Below are positions 1 through 8,164 of a DNA stretch of 64,000 bases, one piece after another. The notes under the pieces were generated by a model. It did not search any database and was not told where the DNA came from. It saw only the letters and a list, made by a program, of their open reading frames with translations. The first letter of the stretch is position 1; each line of letters starts with the position of its first letter. Made by a program: the position numbers and the translations under genes. Origin of the DNA: Clostridium drakei (lineage in GTDB: Bacteria; Bacillota; Clostridia; Clostridiales; Clostridiaceae); contig NZ_JIBU02000001.1 of assembly GCF_000633595.2 (NCBI RefSeq), positions 124,001-188,000 on the forward strand, written 5' to 3'.

Positions 1-673
1 AAAAAGATTCATGGCTTATTTCTATTTGGTCATATTCTCCAACTATAAGTAACTTATGTTTTCCTACTATATTACCAGCGCGTATAGCATCAATAGGAAT
101 AACTTTATTATTTACTCCTGCAGCTTGAAGTCCATGTTTAATCTCATTTGATAATTTTAATGCTGTACCTGAAGGTGAATCTTTTTTGTTTTTATGATGC
201 ATTTCTATAATTTGAAAATCATAGTTGTTCAATATAGTTGCTGCAATATTACTTAGTAACATCATTACATTTACACCTAGAGTAATATTTGGTGCATAAA
301 CTATACCGTTCTTAAACTTATAAGCTATATTTTGAAGAGTAGTGATATTTTCTTCAGTAAAACCAGTGGTGCCGATGACCATATTTATTTTCATTTTTGA
401 TAATGTAACAGCATTTTTCAAAGTTGCTTCAGGAGTTGAAAAATCTACAAACACATCAGGCTTAGTTTTAAAAATTACACTTTCTAGTTCATCAGAAGTA
501 CTTATTTTTATGTTTGTATTATTATTTTCAAGTAACTTTTCTAAGTCCATTCCTTTTTTTGTGCTTTTTGGACTGCAAATTGCAGCTACAATTTGCATAT
601 TATTTTGTTCTAAAATTCCATTTGCGATATGTTGTCCTGTTTTGCCTAAACCTATTAGACCTACTTTAATCAT
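1..673 (-). CDS. dapB: 4-hydroxy-tetrahydrodipicolinate reductase, C-terminus cut by window edge
   Basis: NAD(P)H-dependent reductase of the diaminopimelate/lysine pathway, cytosolic. About 224 codons are visible from the ATG at 673 (GGAGG ribosome site just upstream); the frame stays open to base 1, so the C-terminus is missing (the family is about 250-270 residues). The N-terminus has a Rossmann nucleotide-binding start (KVVGLIGLGKTGQHIA). The diagnostic catalytic stretch EMHHKNKKDSPSGTA lies around residue 160 and matches the DapB H-H-x-x-K-x-D-x-P-S-G-T signature. The visible end (EISHESF) aligns with the conserved E-x-T/S-H segment near the family C-terminus. No other lysine gene is in view. 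Confidence 0.88.
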   Translation of the reverse strand, partial: MIKVGLIGLGKTGQHIANGILEQNNMQIVAAICSPKSTKKGMDLEKLLENNNTNIKISTSDELESVIFKTKPDVFVDFSTPEATLKNAVTLSKMKINMVIGTTGFTEENITTLQNIAYKFKNGIVYAPNITLGVNVMMLLSNIAATILNNYDFQIIEMHHKNKKDSPSGTALKLSNEIKHGLQAAGVNNKVIPIDAIRAGNIVGKHKLLIVGEYDQIEISHESF

Positions 674-771
674 ATTATTTCCTCCTTTTTTTTTACCATG
701 ATATCAAAACTTTTAGATATGAAAATATTGAGTGAAAATCATTTCTAAGTATTGATTTACGTGTTTTTTAA

Positions 772-808
772 AAGTAACAACTTTAGTATATCATATAAGT
801 TGTTACTT
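772..808. repeat. 12-bp inverted repeat in the dapB upstream region
   Basis: AAGTAACAACTT (772-783) and AAGTTGTTACTT (797-808) are perfect complements separated by 13 AT-rich bases, about 100 bp upstream of dapB. It could be a regulator site or a weak hairpin; no clear T-run follows on either strand. The rest of the 570-bp gap (674-1243) between the divergent dapB and the GntR regulator is AT-rich, and I see no ORF or riboswitch in it. Confidence 0.5.
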
Positions 809-1243
809 GTCATTAATAGTTAATTATCTTGACATTGCTTAAAATACTGAATATTCGTGATTTTGTGTAAATTGATTAAAAAATAAAGTTTATAATTATT
901 ATCAAGTGATTCTTAGAATCATGTATAATTTCATACAAAAAAATGCTGGGATTAGCAATGGTAACTATCAGATGAATTAAGGAAAAGTAAAATATGAAAA
1001 AGTTTAAATCAGTACTATAAAGCTTTTTAAAAAATTATTATTATGGTATTATATTTTATGGAATTACATTGATTATGTACTATATGATAATGTTCTAATT
1101 TCAATTTAGTAATGAATTTTTATCATTTTAAATAAAATTGTACTAATAATGTATCAAATTAGTGAATATTAATATTTTTAATAGAATATTATTGAGAGGA
1201 GGATTTACTTTAAAATATAATATATTTTAAGGTATAATTTAAA

Positions 1244-1900
1244 ATGTCATCGGAATACATAAAGAAACCAGTTTATCAAAAAATATCAATAGATATAGCA
1301 AATAGAATATTAGCTGGTGATTTTTCTGCAGGAGACAAACTTCATGGAAGATCATCTCTTTCAAGTTATTATAATGTTTCGCCTGAAACTATTAGAAGAG
1401 CAATTATTCTTTTAAATGATATGGATATAGTGGAAGTAATAAAGGGTAGCGGAATTATTATTAAATCAGTTGATAACTGTGTAAAGGTTATAGATAAATT
1501 TAAAGATATAGATTCTATAAATTCATCTAGGAAAGAAATATTAGAGTTAATAGATCAAAAAAAAATATTGGAGGAAAAAATTGAAGGAAAAATTGACGAA
1601 CTTATAGATTATTCCAATAGATTTATTAATACGAATCCTTTTATGCCTTATGAGTTCAAAATATATAAAGGACTAAATATTATAGGCAAAACTGTATCTG
1701 AAAGTAAATTTTGGCAAAATACAGGTGCTACTGTAGTAGGAATAAGAAGAAAAGGTGATTTAATACTTTCACCAGGACCTAATGCTGCATTTCAAGAAGG
1801 GGATACTTTTTTGATAATAGCGGAGGAAGATGTTTACGTAAAAATCAAAAAATTTATTTATGAAGATAATAGTATAGCAAAATTAAAAAATAAAAGTTGA
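1244..1900 (+). CDS. GntR-type winged-helix regulator with C-terminal RCK_C (TrkA-C) domain
   Basis: A 218-residue transcription factor. Residues about 8-75 form a GntR winged helix (YQKISIDIANRI, then VSPETIRRAI as recognition helix). A helical linker follows (about 85-135). The C-terminal part (about 140-210) reads as a TrkA-C/RCK_C ligand-binding domain (GKTVSESKFWQNTGATVVGI, then LSPGPNAAFQEGDTFLII). RCK_C domains in potassium channels bind nucleotides such as c-di-AMP or cations, so a role in ion or nucleotide sensing is inferred. The ATG is the first in-frame start after a TAA; AAGG lies about 11 bases upstream. It precedes the met riboswitch operon, but the new promoter at its stop codon makes them separate units. 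No potassium transporter is adjacent. Confidence 0.82.
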   Translation: MSSEYIKKPVYQKISIDIANRILAGDFSAGDKLHGRSSLSSYYNVSPETIRRAIILLNDMDIVEVIKGSGIIIKSVDNCVKVIDKFKDIDSINSSRKEILELIDQKKILEEKIEGKIDELIDYSNRFINTNPFMPYEFKIYKGLNIIGKTVSESKFWQNTGATVVGIRRKGDLILSPGPNAAFQEGDTFLIIAEEDVYVKIKKFIYEDNSIAKLKNKS

Positions 1901-1925
1901 CAATCTATATTTGTGTTGTTATAAT
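1897..1925 (+). promoter_or_regulatory. sigma-A promoter of the metNIQ operon
   Basis: TTGACA (1897-1902), a 17-bp spacer and TATAAT (1920-1925) form a perfect consensus promoter. The -35 box overlaps the TGA stop of the preceding regulator. Transcription would begin near 1932, just before the SAM riboswitch. Confidence 0.85.
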
Positions 1926-1954
1926 TTAAAACATAAATTGAATAATAAATTTCG

Positions 1955-2071
1955 CACTTATCAAGAGTGGTGGAGGGACTGGCCCGATGAAACCCAGCAA
2001 CCAGTATCATTTTTTAAAAATGGTATATTGGTGCTAACTCCTGCGGCGTAAGCTGAGAGATGAGAGGTTAA
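1955..2071 (+). promoter_or_regulatory. SAM-I riboswitch (S-box)
   Basis: The canonical S-box core is present: CTTATCAAGAG then GGTGGAGGGA, the GATGAAACCC-AGCAACC block, a variable stem, GCTAA-TCCTGCGG, and the closing GAGAGATGAGAG. This class binds S-adenosylmethionine and terminates transcription when SAM is plentiful. It lies in the leader of metNIQ, consistent with a methionine importer being expressed under methionine/SAM limitation. Confidence 0.96.
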
Positions 2072-2083
2072 ATTAAGAGTAAT

Positions 2084-2115
2084 AGCTCGAGGTTTTTCCT
2101 CGGGCTTTAATTTTT
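2084..2115 (+). terminator. riboswitch-controlled intrinsic terminator
   Basis: AGCTCGAGG, a TTTTT loop and CCTCGGGCT form a stem followed by TTTAATTTTT. This is the expression platform of the S-box upstream of metN. Confidence 0.88.
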
Positions 2116-2224
2116 GTCTTAAGAAGGTTATATGAGACATATAATTTTTGTAACTAATGCGATTCAATTAATCACAGTTATAACGAATTAAAGTAATAAA
2201 TTTTTAAAAGAAAGGAAACGGTCA

Positions 2225-3193
2225 ATGATTAAATTAGTAAATGTAAATAAAAGTTTTTCTGGCAATCAAGTGCTTAAAAATATAAATTTGTATGTAAAAA
2301 AAGGTGACATTGTAGGTATTGTAGGACATAGTGGAGCTGGAAAGTCTACACTTTTAAGATGTTTGAATGCTTTGGAAACTTATGATAGTGGAAGAGTAAC
2401 TATTATGGGGAATGAATTAAAAGAATTAAGTGAAAAAGAAGTAAAGACTGTGAGAAAAAAGTTGGGTATGATATTTCAGAATTTCAATCTGCTAAATAGA
2501 AAAAATGTATTTGATAATATAGCACTTCCCTTAGAAGTATGGAATTTTGATAAAAATTATATAGAAAAAAAAGTAACCAATTTAATCAAGTTAGTAGGAC
2601 TTGAAGATAAAATTCATAGTATGCCTAAAGATTTAAGTGGTGGACAAAAGCAAAGGGTTGGTATAGCAAGAGCATTAGCTTTAGATCCGGAAATACTATT
2701 ATGTGATGAAGCTACATCCGCATTAGATCCTAATACTACAAAATCTATACTAGAGCTTATAAAGAAAATAAATGAAGAATTAAATATAACAGTGGTTTTA
2801 GTTACACATCAAATGGAAGTAGTTAAGGAAATATGTAGTAGAGTTGCGCTTATGGAAGAGGGAGAAATAAAAGGCGAAGGTACTGTAGAAGAATTGTTCT
2901 TAAAACCGGATAAGGATTTACAGAAGTTATTAGGTGAAAATGAAGTACTTCCTGAAAGTGGAGTGAATATAAAAATATTTTTTCCCAAAGAGTACAGTCA
3001 GCAATGTGTTATAACTTCAATAGCTAGAGAACTTGATATAGATTTTTCCATAGTATGGGGAAAGCTTGAAAAGTTTAGAGATAATGTTTTAGGATCACTT
3101 GTTATAAATACAAATGAACAGTATAAAGAAAATATATGCAAATTCTTAGATTCAAAATCTATCATTTGGGAGGTGATTGAAAATAATGATTAA
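2225..3193 (+). CDS. metN: methionine ABC transporter, ATP-binding subunit
   Basis: ATPase of the methionine uptake system (MUT family). 322 residues. Walker A G34-HSGAGKS-T42, Q-loop in GMIFQNFNLL, signature LSGGQKQR near 138, Walker B ILLCDEATSALD near 160, and switch His in VLVTHQ. The C-terminal ~75 residues form the NIL regulatory domain (VNIKIFFPKEYSQQCVITS) that senses methionine for trans-inhibition in this family. ATG 2225 has AAAGGAAACG upstream. It overlaps metI by 8 bases and follows the SAM-I riboswitch, which is strong functional support for methionine specificity. Confidence 0.95.
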   Translation: MIKLVNVNKSFSGNQVLKNINLYVKKGDIVGIVGHSGAGKSTLLRCLNALETYDSGRVTIMGNELKELSEKEVKTVRKKLGMIFQNFNLLNRKNVFDNIALPLEVWNFDKNYIEKKVTNLIKLVGLEDKIHSMPKDLSGGQKQRVGIARALALDPEILLCDEATSALDPNTTKSILELIKKINEELNITVVLVTHQMEVVKEICSRVALMEEGEIKGEGTVEELFLKPDKDLQKLLGENEVLPESGVNIKIFFPKEYSQQCVITSIARELDIDFSIVWGKLEKFRDNVLGSLVINTNEQYKENICKFLDSKSIIWEVIENND

Positions 3194-3827
3194 TGAAATA
3201 TTACTTCCAGCATTATTGGAAACAATACAAATGGTTTTAGTATCTACTTTTTTAGCAGTGGCTATAGGATTTATACCAGCAATTATACTTGTGTTAACAG
3301 ATGAAGGTGGATTAAAGCCTAATAAAGTTGTATATAAGGTATTGGATTTTATAATAAATACTTTACGTTCCTTCCCATTTTTGATATTGATGATTTCTAT
3401 ATTTCCACTGACAAAATTAATAGCCGGTACAAGCATAGGAACAAATGCAGCTATAGTTCCTTTGACAATAGCTGCAGCACCGTTTGCGGCTAGAGTAATA
3501 GAATCTTCTATGAAAGAAGTGGATAATGGCGTAATAGAAGCTGCTAAATCCTTTGGGTCAAGCAACTGGCAAATAATATATAAAGTTATACTAAAAGAAG
3601 CATTTCCTTCTATAATATTAGGAATAACTTTAACAGTTATTAGTGTAGTTGGTTATTCCGCTATGGCGGGAGCTATTGGCGGAGGCGGCCTCGGAAACGT
3701 AGCTATCAACTATGGATACTATAGATTTAAAACAGATATAATGATTTACACTGTTGTAATATTAATAGTGCTTGTCCAAATTTTTCAAAGTTTAGGTACA
3801 TTTATTTATAGAAAATTAAGTAAATAA
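3186..3827 (+). CDS. metI: methionine ABC transporter, permease subunit
   Basis: Inner-membrane permease of MetNIQ, 213 residues with about five hydrophobic segments. The cytoplasmic EAA-loop contains AAKSFGSSNWQIIYKVILKE. I use the ATG at 3186 (MINEILLPALLETIQM), because GGAGGTG at 3169-3175 is then about 10 bases upstream. The in-frame TTG at 3177 would sit almost on the ribosome site. Translationally coupled to metN, which ends at 3193. Confidence 0.94.
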   Translation: MINEILLPALLETIQMVLVSTFLAVAIGFIPAIILVLTDEGGLKPNKVVYKVLDFIINTLRSFPFLILMISIFPLTKLIAGTSIGTNAAIVPLTIAAAPFAARVIESSMKEVDNGVIEAAKSFGSSNWQIIYKVILKEAFPSIILGITLTVISVVGYSAMAGAIGGGGLGNVAINYGYYRFKTDIMIYTVVILIVLVQIFQSLGTFIYRKLSK

Positions 3828-3877
3828 GGTCATTTTAAATAACAAAATTAAAATATAATTAAGCGGGGGTAACAAAA

Positions 3878-4699
3878 ATGAAGAAGAAAAAAATATTATC
3901 TTTAATACTATCATCACTTGTTGTTTTATCATTAGCAGGCTGCGGAGCTAAAAGTGGAGATGCTTCAAGCAGTACAAGTAAAGATAAAAAAGTAATAAAA
4001 GTAGGTGCTACACCAGTGCCGCATGCAGAAATATTAAAACAAGTTAAACCAATATTACAAAAAGAAGGTTATGATCTTCAAATTGTTGAATTTACAGACT
4101 ATGTAACACCAAATACTTCTTTAAATGAAGGACAATTAGATGCAAATTTTTATCAACACATACCTTACTTAGAACAGTTTAATAAAGAAAAGCATACTGA
4201 GTTATCTTATACTGTAAAAGTTCATCTTGAACCAATGGGAGTATATTCAAATAAGGTTAAAAAGATAGCTGATATAAAAGATGGGGCAGAAATTGCTATA
4301 CCTAATGATCCAACAAATGGAGCTAGAGCTTTAAAAGTGCTTCAAAATGCAGGACTTATTAAAGTAAAAGATGGTGAACTTATTTCAAAAGCAGATATAA
4401 CTGAAAATAAGAAAAATATCAAAATAAAAGAATTAGATGCACCACAACTTCCAAGAGTTTTAGGTGATGTAGATGCAGCTGTTATAAATTCAAATTATGC
4501 GCTTCAAGCAAATTTAAATCCTACAAAAGATGCCATTGCTATAGAGCCAAAAGATTCACCATATTCTAATGTACTTGCAGTAAGAACTAAGGATAAGGAT
4601 AAAGATTCTATAAAAGCTTTGTCAAAGGCACTTAATTCACCAGAAATCAAAAATTTCATAGAAGAAAAATATAAAGGAAGCATAATTCCATCATTTTAA
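3878..4699 (+). CDS. metQ: methionine-binding lipoprotein
   Basis: Substrate-binding lipoprotein of the MetNIQ importer (NlpA/MetQ family), 273 residues. It has a lipoprotein signal peptide with lipobox L-A-G-C22, a Ser-rich linker, and the family start VGATPVPHAEILKQVKPIL. Further family landmarks are YVTPNTSLNEGQLDANFYQH and the IPNDPTNGARAL block. GCGGGGG-type ribosome site upstream. It is the last gene of the riboswitch operon and is followed directly by a terminator. Confidence 0.94.
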   Translation: MKKKKILSLILSSLVVLSLAGCGAKSGDASSSTSKDKKVIKVGATPVPHAEILKQVKPILQKEGYDLQIVEFTDYVTPNTSLNEGQLDANFYQHIPYLEQFNKEKHTELSYTVKVHLEPMGVYSNKVKKIADIKDGAEIAIPNDPTNGARALKVLQNAGLIKVKDGELISKADITENKKNIKIKELDAPQLPRVLGDVDAAVINSNYALQANLNPTKDAIAIEPKDSPYSNVLAVRTKDKDKDSIKALSKALNSPEIKNFIEEKYKGSIIPSF

Positions 4700-4712
4700 T
4701 ATTTAAATTTAA

Positions 4713-4750
4713 GGGGCTGATGTACTAATTAGTATATCAGCCTCTTTATT
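4713..4750 (+). terminator. intrinsic terminator of metNIQ
   Basis: GGGGCTGATGTACTA / TAGTATATCAGCCTC (4713-4744) pair over about 14 bp with a tiny loop and are followed by TTTATTTAT. Confidence 0.85.
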
Positions 4751-4792
4751 TATCCTTAAATTTATGTAAGAATATATTTTAGAGGTGAAACT

Positions 4793-6259
4793 ATGTTTTC
4801 AGATATAAAGTTTAATAAAGAAGTACCTGTATATATACAAATTAAGGATTATATTAAAGAAATGATACTTGGAGGTATGCTTCAAAGTGGAGAAAAGTTG
4901 CCTTCTACAAGAGAAATGTCATCTATTATGAAAGTAAGTAGGAATACTATTATATATGCTTATGAGTTCTTGGAAGATGAGGGATTCATATGCATTAAAA
5001 AAGGAAAAGGCGCATTTGTATGTGAAATTCATGTAGAAATGCAGGAAAAGTGGAATGTAAATTGGAAAACCTTGATAAATGATTATGCAAGAGCTTCTGA
5101 AAGTCTTGATATTGTAAAACATGAGGCTAAGTGGAAAAAAGGAATGATATCCTTTAAAAGCATAGCACCAGATGAAAATCTTTTTGATGTGGAAGAATTT
5201 AAAAAAGCTTTTTTAAATCGTATGTCTATAGAAGGTGAAAAAATATTAAATTATGGATATGCTCAGGGTTATAGACCACTCATTAATTATCTTCTTAAAT
5301 ATATGAAAAATAAAGGCGTTAACATAAGAGGAAAGGATATACTCATAACTAATGGTTTTACTGAAGGATTTGATATAATATTATCATCTCTTACAAATAC
5401 AAATGATAAAGTGCTTTGTGAAAATCCTACACACAATACAGCTATAAAGATAATGAAACTCCATGGATTAACTATTGAAGGCGTGGATATGGATGCTGAT
5501 GGCATAAATATAAAAAAGCTACAAGAAAAACTTGAAAAAGATAAATTTGCTCTTTCTTACTTTATTCCATCCTATCACAATCCTACGGGAATTGTAATGT
5601 CACCAGAAAAAAGAGTTAAGCTTTATAAATTGTTAAAAAAGTACAATATTCCGATAATAGAAGATGGATTCAATGAAGAGCTTAGATATACAGGAGCTCA
5701 TGTTGCTCCAATAGCAGCATTGTGTGGAGAAGGAAATAGTGTAATATATATAGGAAGCTTTTCCAAGGTACTTTTTCCTGGTATAAGAATTGGATGGATT
5801 TTAGGTGATGAAAATATTATAGGATATTTAGAAAGTGTGAAAAGAAGTAGAAATATTCATACATCATTTTTAGATCAAGCTGTGTTCTATGATTACTTAC
5901 AAGGTGGAAATTTTGAAAAGTATATAAAAAAAGCTAGAAAAGTTTATAAAGAAAAATATGAATTTGCAATTGAATGTGCCAAAAAGTATATTTCTACAGG
6001 TCAGGTTATGGGAGAAGGAGGTTTGCATATATTCATAAAAATTGATGGAATTAATGCCAGAAAATTATTAGACAGGTGTTATGATAAGGGAGTCATATTT
6101 ACACCAGGAGATATTTTTTATACAGATAATAAAGGTGCTGATACATTTAGATTGGGATTTTCAAGAGTGAATAAAAATGAAATACAAATAGGATTTCAAA
6201 TAATTGGAGATGAAGTTAGTAACTTAATTAGAGAAACAATGGAGGAAAAAAATGTTTAA
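4793..6259 (+). CDS. MocR/PdxR-type regulator (GntR winged helix fused to class I aminotransferase fold)
   Basis: A 488-residue chimeric regulator. Residues about 10-78 are a GntR winged helix (VPVYIQIKDYIKEMI, LPSTREMSSIMKVSRNTI). Residues about 115-480 are a PLP-dependent aminotransferase fold. PLP-site features are the NPTHNT segment, SYHNPTGIVM, EDGFNEELR and the Schiff-base lysine K325 in SFSKVLFPGIRIGW. MocR proteins usually sense PLP or an amino compound and control a neighbouring gene or their own. The downstream ureohydrolase starts 8 bases inside this gene, so the two are co-translated. I infer that the regulator controls this pair; the effector is unknown. No vitamin B6 genes are nearby, which argues against a PdxR role. 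Confidence 0.87.
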   Translation: MFSDIKFNKEVPVYIQIKDYIKEMILGGMLQSGEKLPSTREMSSIMKVSRNTIIYAYEFLEDEGFICIKKGKGAFVCEIHVEMQEKWNVNWKTLINDYARASESLDIVKHEAKWKKGMISFKSIAPDENLFDVEEFKKAFLNRMSIEGEKILNYGYAQGYRPLINYLLKYMKNKGVNIRGKDILITNGFTEGFDIILSSLTNTNDKVLCENPTHNTAIKIMKLHGLTIEGVDMDADGINIKKLQEKLEKDKFALSYFIPSYHNPTGIVMSPEKRVKLYKLLKKYNIPIIEDGFNEELRYTGAHVAPIAALCGEGNSVIYIGSFSKVLFPGIRIGWILGDENIIGYLESVKRSRNIHTSFLDQAVFYDYLQGGNFEKYIKKARKVYKEKYEFAIECAKKYISTGQVMGEGGLHIFIKIDGINARKLLDRCYDKGVIFTPGDIFYTDNKGADTFRLGFSRVNKNEIQIGFQIIGDEVSNLIRETMEEKNV

Positions 6260-7268
6260 TAAAAACTATAAAGTTGTAGAGGAAACAGATTGGGAAGGAA
6301 GAATTGATAGTGAAACTAATTTTGATGCATTTAGATGGCATCAATGGATTAAAATTATTGATTTAAGAAAAGATAATTTAACTCCTTTTAATGGAAAGTT
6401 GGGTTTTGCTTTTATTGGTTTTTGTTGTGATGAAGGAATTAGAAGGAATAAAGGGAGAATTGGAGCTGTTAATGGACCTAAAAGTATTAGAAAAGAATTA
6501 AGTAGTTTGCCTTGCGCCTTTGCAAAGGATGTTGAACTTTTTGATGCAGGAAATGTGTTTTGTGAAGGTATAAGTTTAGAAGAAAGCCAAGCTTTACTTT
6601 CGGAGGTAGTGTCAAAAATACTATCATTAAATCTTTTACCTATAGTTTTAGGTGGAGGACATGAGGTTGCGTTTGGACATTATAATGGAATATTAAACAG
6701 TTTATTAAAAAGTGATAATAAACCTAATATAGGAATTATAAATTTTGATGCTCATTTTGATATCAGGCCTTATGAAAATGGTGGAACTTCAGGAACTATG
6801 TTTAGGCAAATATTAGATATTTGCATGGAAAAAGATTTAAAATATAATTATTTTTGTATTGGAATTCAAAAGCATAGTAATACTGTGGAGTTATTTAAAA
6901 TTGCAGATAAATTTAATGTAGGTTATGTTTTGGCAAAGGATATTTCAGGAAATAATATTTTTGATCAATTAGATAAGTTGGATAATTTTATGAAAGATAA
7001 AGAACATATTTATATAACTGTATGCTCAGATGTATTTTCATCTGCCTTTGCTCCAGGAGTAAGTGCATCACAATCATTAGGACTAGATCCTGAAATAGTG
7101 TTAAAGTTCATTAAACATATTTTAAAATCCAATAAAGTAATAAGCTTTGATATAGCTGAAGTATCACCGAGATTTGATCAAGATAATAACACTGCAAATT
7201 TGGCAGCAGTCATAATATTTTCAGTAGTTACAGCTTTAGCTAAGATCAATAATTTATCATACTATTAA
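6252..7268 (+). CDS. hutG: ureohydrolase (arginase) family, formimidoylglutamase-like
   Basis: Binuclear-metal hydrolase of the arginase/agmatinase/formimidoylglutamase family, 338 residues. Metal-site motifs: GGGHEVAFG (H137), NFDAHFDIRP (D166, H168, D170) and SDVFSSAFAPGVSA (D260). The first Asp of the usual third D-x-D motif is Cys258 here, so one metal ligand appears changed. The long N-terminal part and the APGVSA end resemble HutG more than arginase. There is no hutH, hutU or hutI beside it, so histidine degradation is not proved; another guanidino/formimino substrate is possible. It is translationally coupled to the MocR regulator. Its TAA stop lies inside the terminal repeat of a palindromic element. 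Confidence 0.72.
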   Translation: MFNKNYKVVEETDWEGRIDSETNFDAFRWHQWIKIIDLRKDNLTPFNGKLGFAFIGFCCDEGIRRNKGRIGAVNGPKSIRKELSSLPCAFAKDVELFDAGNVFCEGISLEESQALLSEVVSKILSLNLLPIVLGGGHEVAFGHYNGILNSLLKSDNKPNIGIINFDAHFDIRPYENGGTSGTMFRQILDICMEKDLKYNYFCIGIQKHSNTVELFKIADKFNVGYVLAKDISGNNIFDQLDKLDNFMKDKEHIYITVCSDVFSSAFAPGVSASQSLGLDPEIVLKFIKHILKSNKVISFDIAEVSPRFDQDNNTANLAAVIIFSVVTALAKINNLSYY

Positions 7269-7445
7269 TGGTGCAGTAATAATATGATAAAATTTTACTT
7301 TGCAATTTGAGCATATTGTGACGTAAGCGAAGTAACTTTCAACTGTATTCCGGCTGATATATGCTGTGAAGGAAAACTCACTTCACAGCATATATCAGTC
7401 TCCATACAGTTGAAAGTTAAAATTCAAACTTCCACTGCACCATTA
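7266..7445. mobile_element. palindromic MITE-like noncoding element
   Basis: A 180-bp element bounded by 12-bp perfect terminal inverted repeats (TAATGGTGCAGT at 7266-7277; complement at 7434-7445). The outermost TA could be a target duplication. Inside is a long near-perfect hairpin: 7333-7348 pairs with 7404-7419 (16 bp) and 7354-7371 with 7381-7398 (18 bp). A 5/5-base internal bulge separates the two stems and the apical loop is 9 bases. There is no ORF. It lies between the convergent hutG-like and yidC genes and may also act as a bidirectional terminator. The mobile-element call is inference from structure only. Confidence 0.55.
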
Positions 7446-7457
7446 CATTGCATAAAT

Positions 7458-8111
7458 CTAGCAATTACTTGAAGCTGCACTAAATTTTTTTATATAAAGT
7501 CTATAGCCTATTTCTTCAAATAAGGTAAATAAACTTGTAGTTATGAAGTATAGTCCAAGTGCTATTGGAGCTTTTATAGTTATTAATATGCTGAATATAC
7601 TAGTTATAATTAAATTTGTTTTAGAAAGTTTAACTTCCTTTAATACTTTGAAATAATCCAAATTATTAATAAGCTGGGGGCATATAGAAATTAAACCGTA
7701 TATAATTGGAACGATGTAGTAAGTATCATACAGTTTAATACTTGAGACCCAAGGTAGAATAATTGTGCCAACTTGTACTGGCATCTTCATCACTACATTA
7801 TATAAAGTGAAAAGTATTGGTAGTTGTATGAAGGTAACTAGACATCCTAAAGTACTCTTAGCAAGCTGCTGTTCATATTTAACAGTTTCTTCTTTAATTC
7901 TTTTCTCATTATTTTTATACTTAAGTTTTATATCCTGAATTTTTTGTGAGATTCTCTGCTGGTTATACATTTCAGATTTTTGTTTTATGGAGAATGGAAC
8001 AAGTATTATTCTTACTAATATAGTTAAAAAAATTATGGAAATACCCCAATCTCCAGTGAAATTGAAAATATTACTTAATATTTGGTTGAAAAGGTTAAAA
8101 ATAATGTTCAT
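7458..8111 (-). CDS. yidC: YidC/Oxa1-family membrane insertase
   Basis: Inserts and folds inner-membrane proteins, with or without SecYEG. 217 residues, close to Gram-positive YidC length. Hydrophobic segments occur near 2-45 (ending GDWGISIIFLTILVRIILVPF), 95-120, 130-150 and 170-205. A charged cytoplasmic hairpin lies near 45-90 (KQKSEMYNQQ). The conserved positively charged R within TM1 (TILVRIILVPF) is present. No Cys lipobox is seen at the N-terminus. It is not in the usual rpmH-rnpA-yidC-jag context, so it is probably a second paralogue. AAGGAGAG lies 8-9 bases before the ATG. A small membrane ORF sits 53 bp upstream on the same strand. Confidence 0.88.
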   Translation of the reverse strand: MNIIFNLFNQILSNIFNFTGDWGISIIFLTILVRIILVPFSIKQKSEMYNQQRISQKIQDIKLKYKNNEKRIKEETVKYEQQLAKSTLGCLVTFIQLPILFTLYNVVMKMPVQVGTIILPWVSSIKLYDTYYIVPIIYGLISICPQLINNLDYFKVLKEVKLSKTNLIITSIFSILITIKAPIALGLYFITTSLFTLFEEIGYRLYIKKFSAASSNC

Positions 8112-8128
8112 TAAAATCTCTCCTTATT

Positions 8129-8156
8129 TTTTATTAAAAAACTTAATTTAATAAAA
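8129..8156 (-). promoter_or_regulatory. AT hairpin just upstream of the yidC ribosome binding site
   Basis: On the transcript, TTTTATTAAA and TTTAATAAAA form a 10-bp stem with an 8-base loop. The stem ends a few bases before the AAGGAG of yidC and starts just after the stop of the upstream small ORF. The position suits control of yidC translation by ribosomes on the upstream ORF; this is inference. Confidence 0.45.
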
Positions 8157-8164
8157 CATTACTT

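Noticed and set aside
342-701. Plus-strand ORF over dapB
   Set aside because: Shadow of dapB, whose minus-strand frame carries the DapB catalytic motif.
1961-2167. Minus-strand ORF of 68 codons
   Set aside because: It is the antisense of the SAM-I riboswitch and its terminator; no ribosome site.
4793-6259. Ordinary aminotransferase
   Set aside because: The N-terminal GntR winged helix and overlap with a downstream gene identify a MocR regulator.
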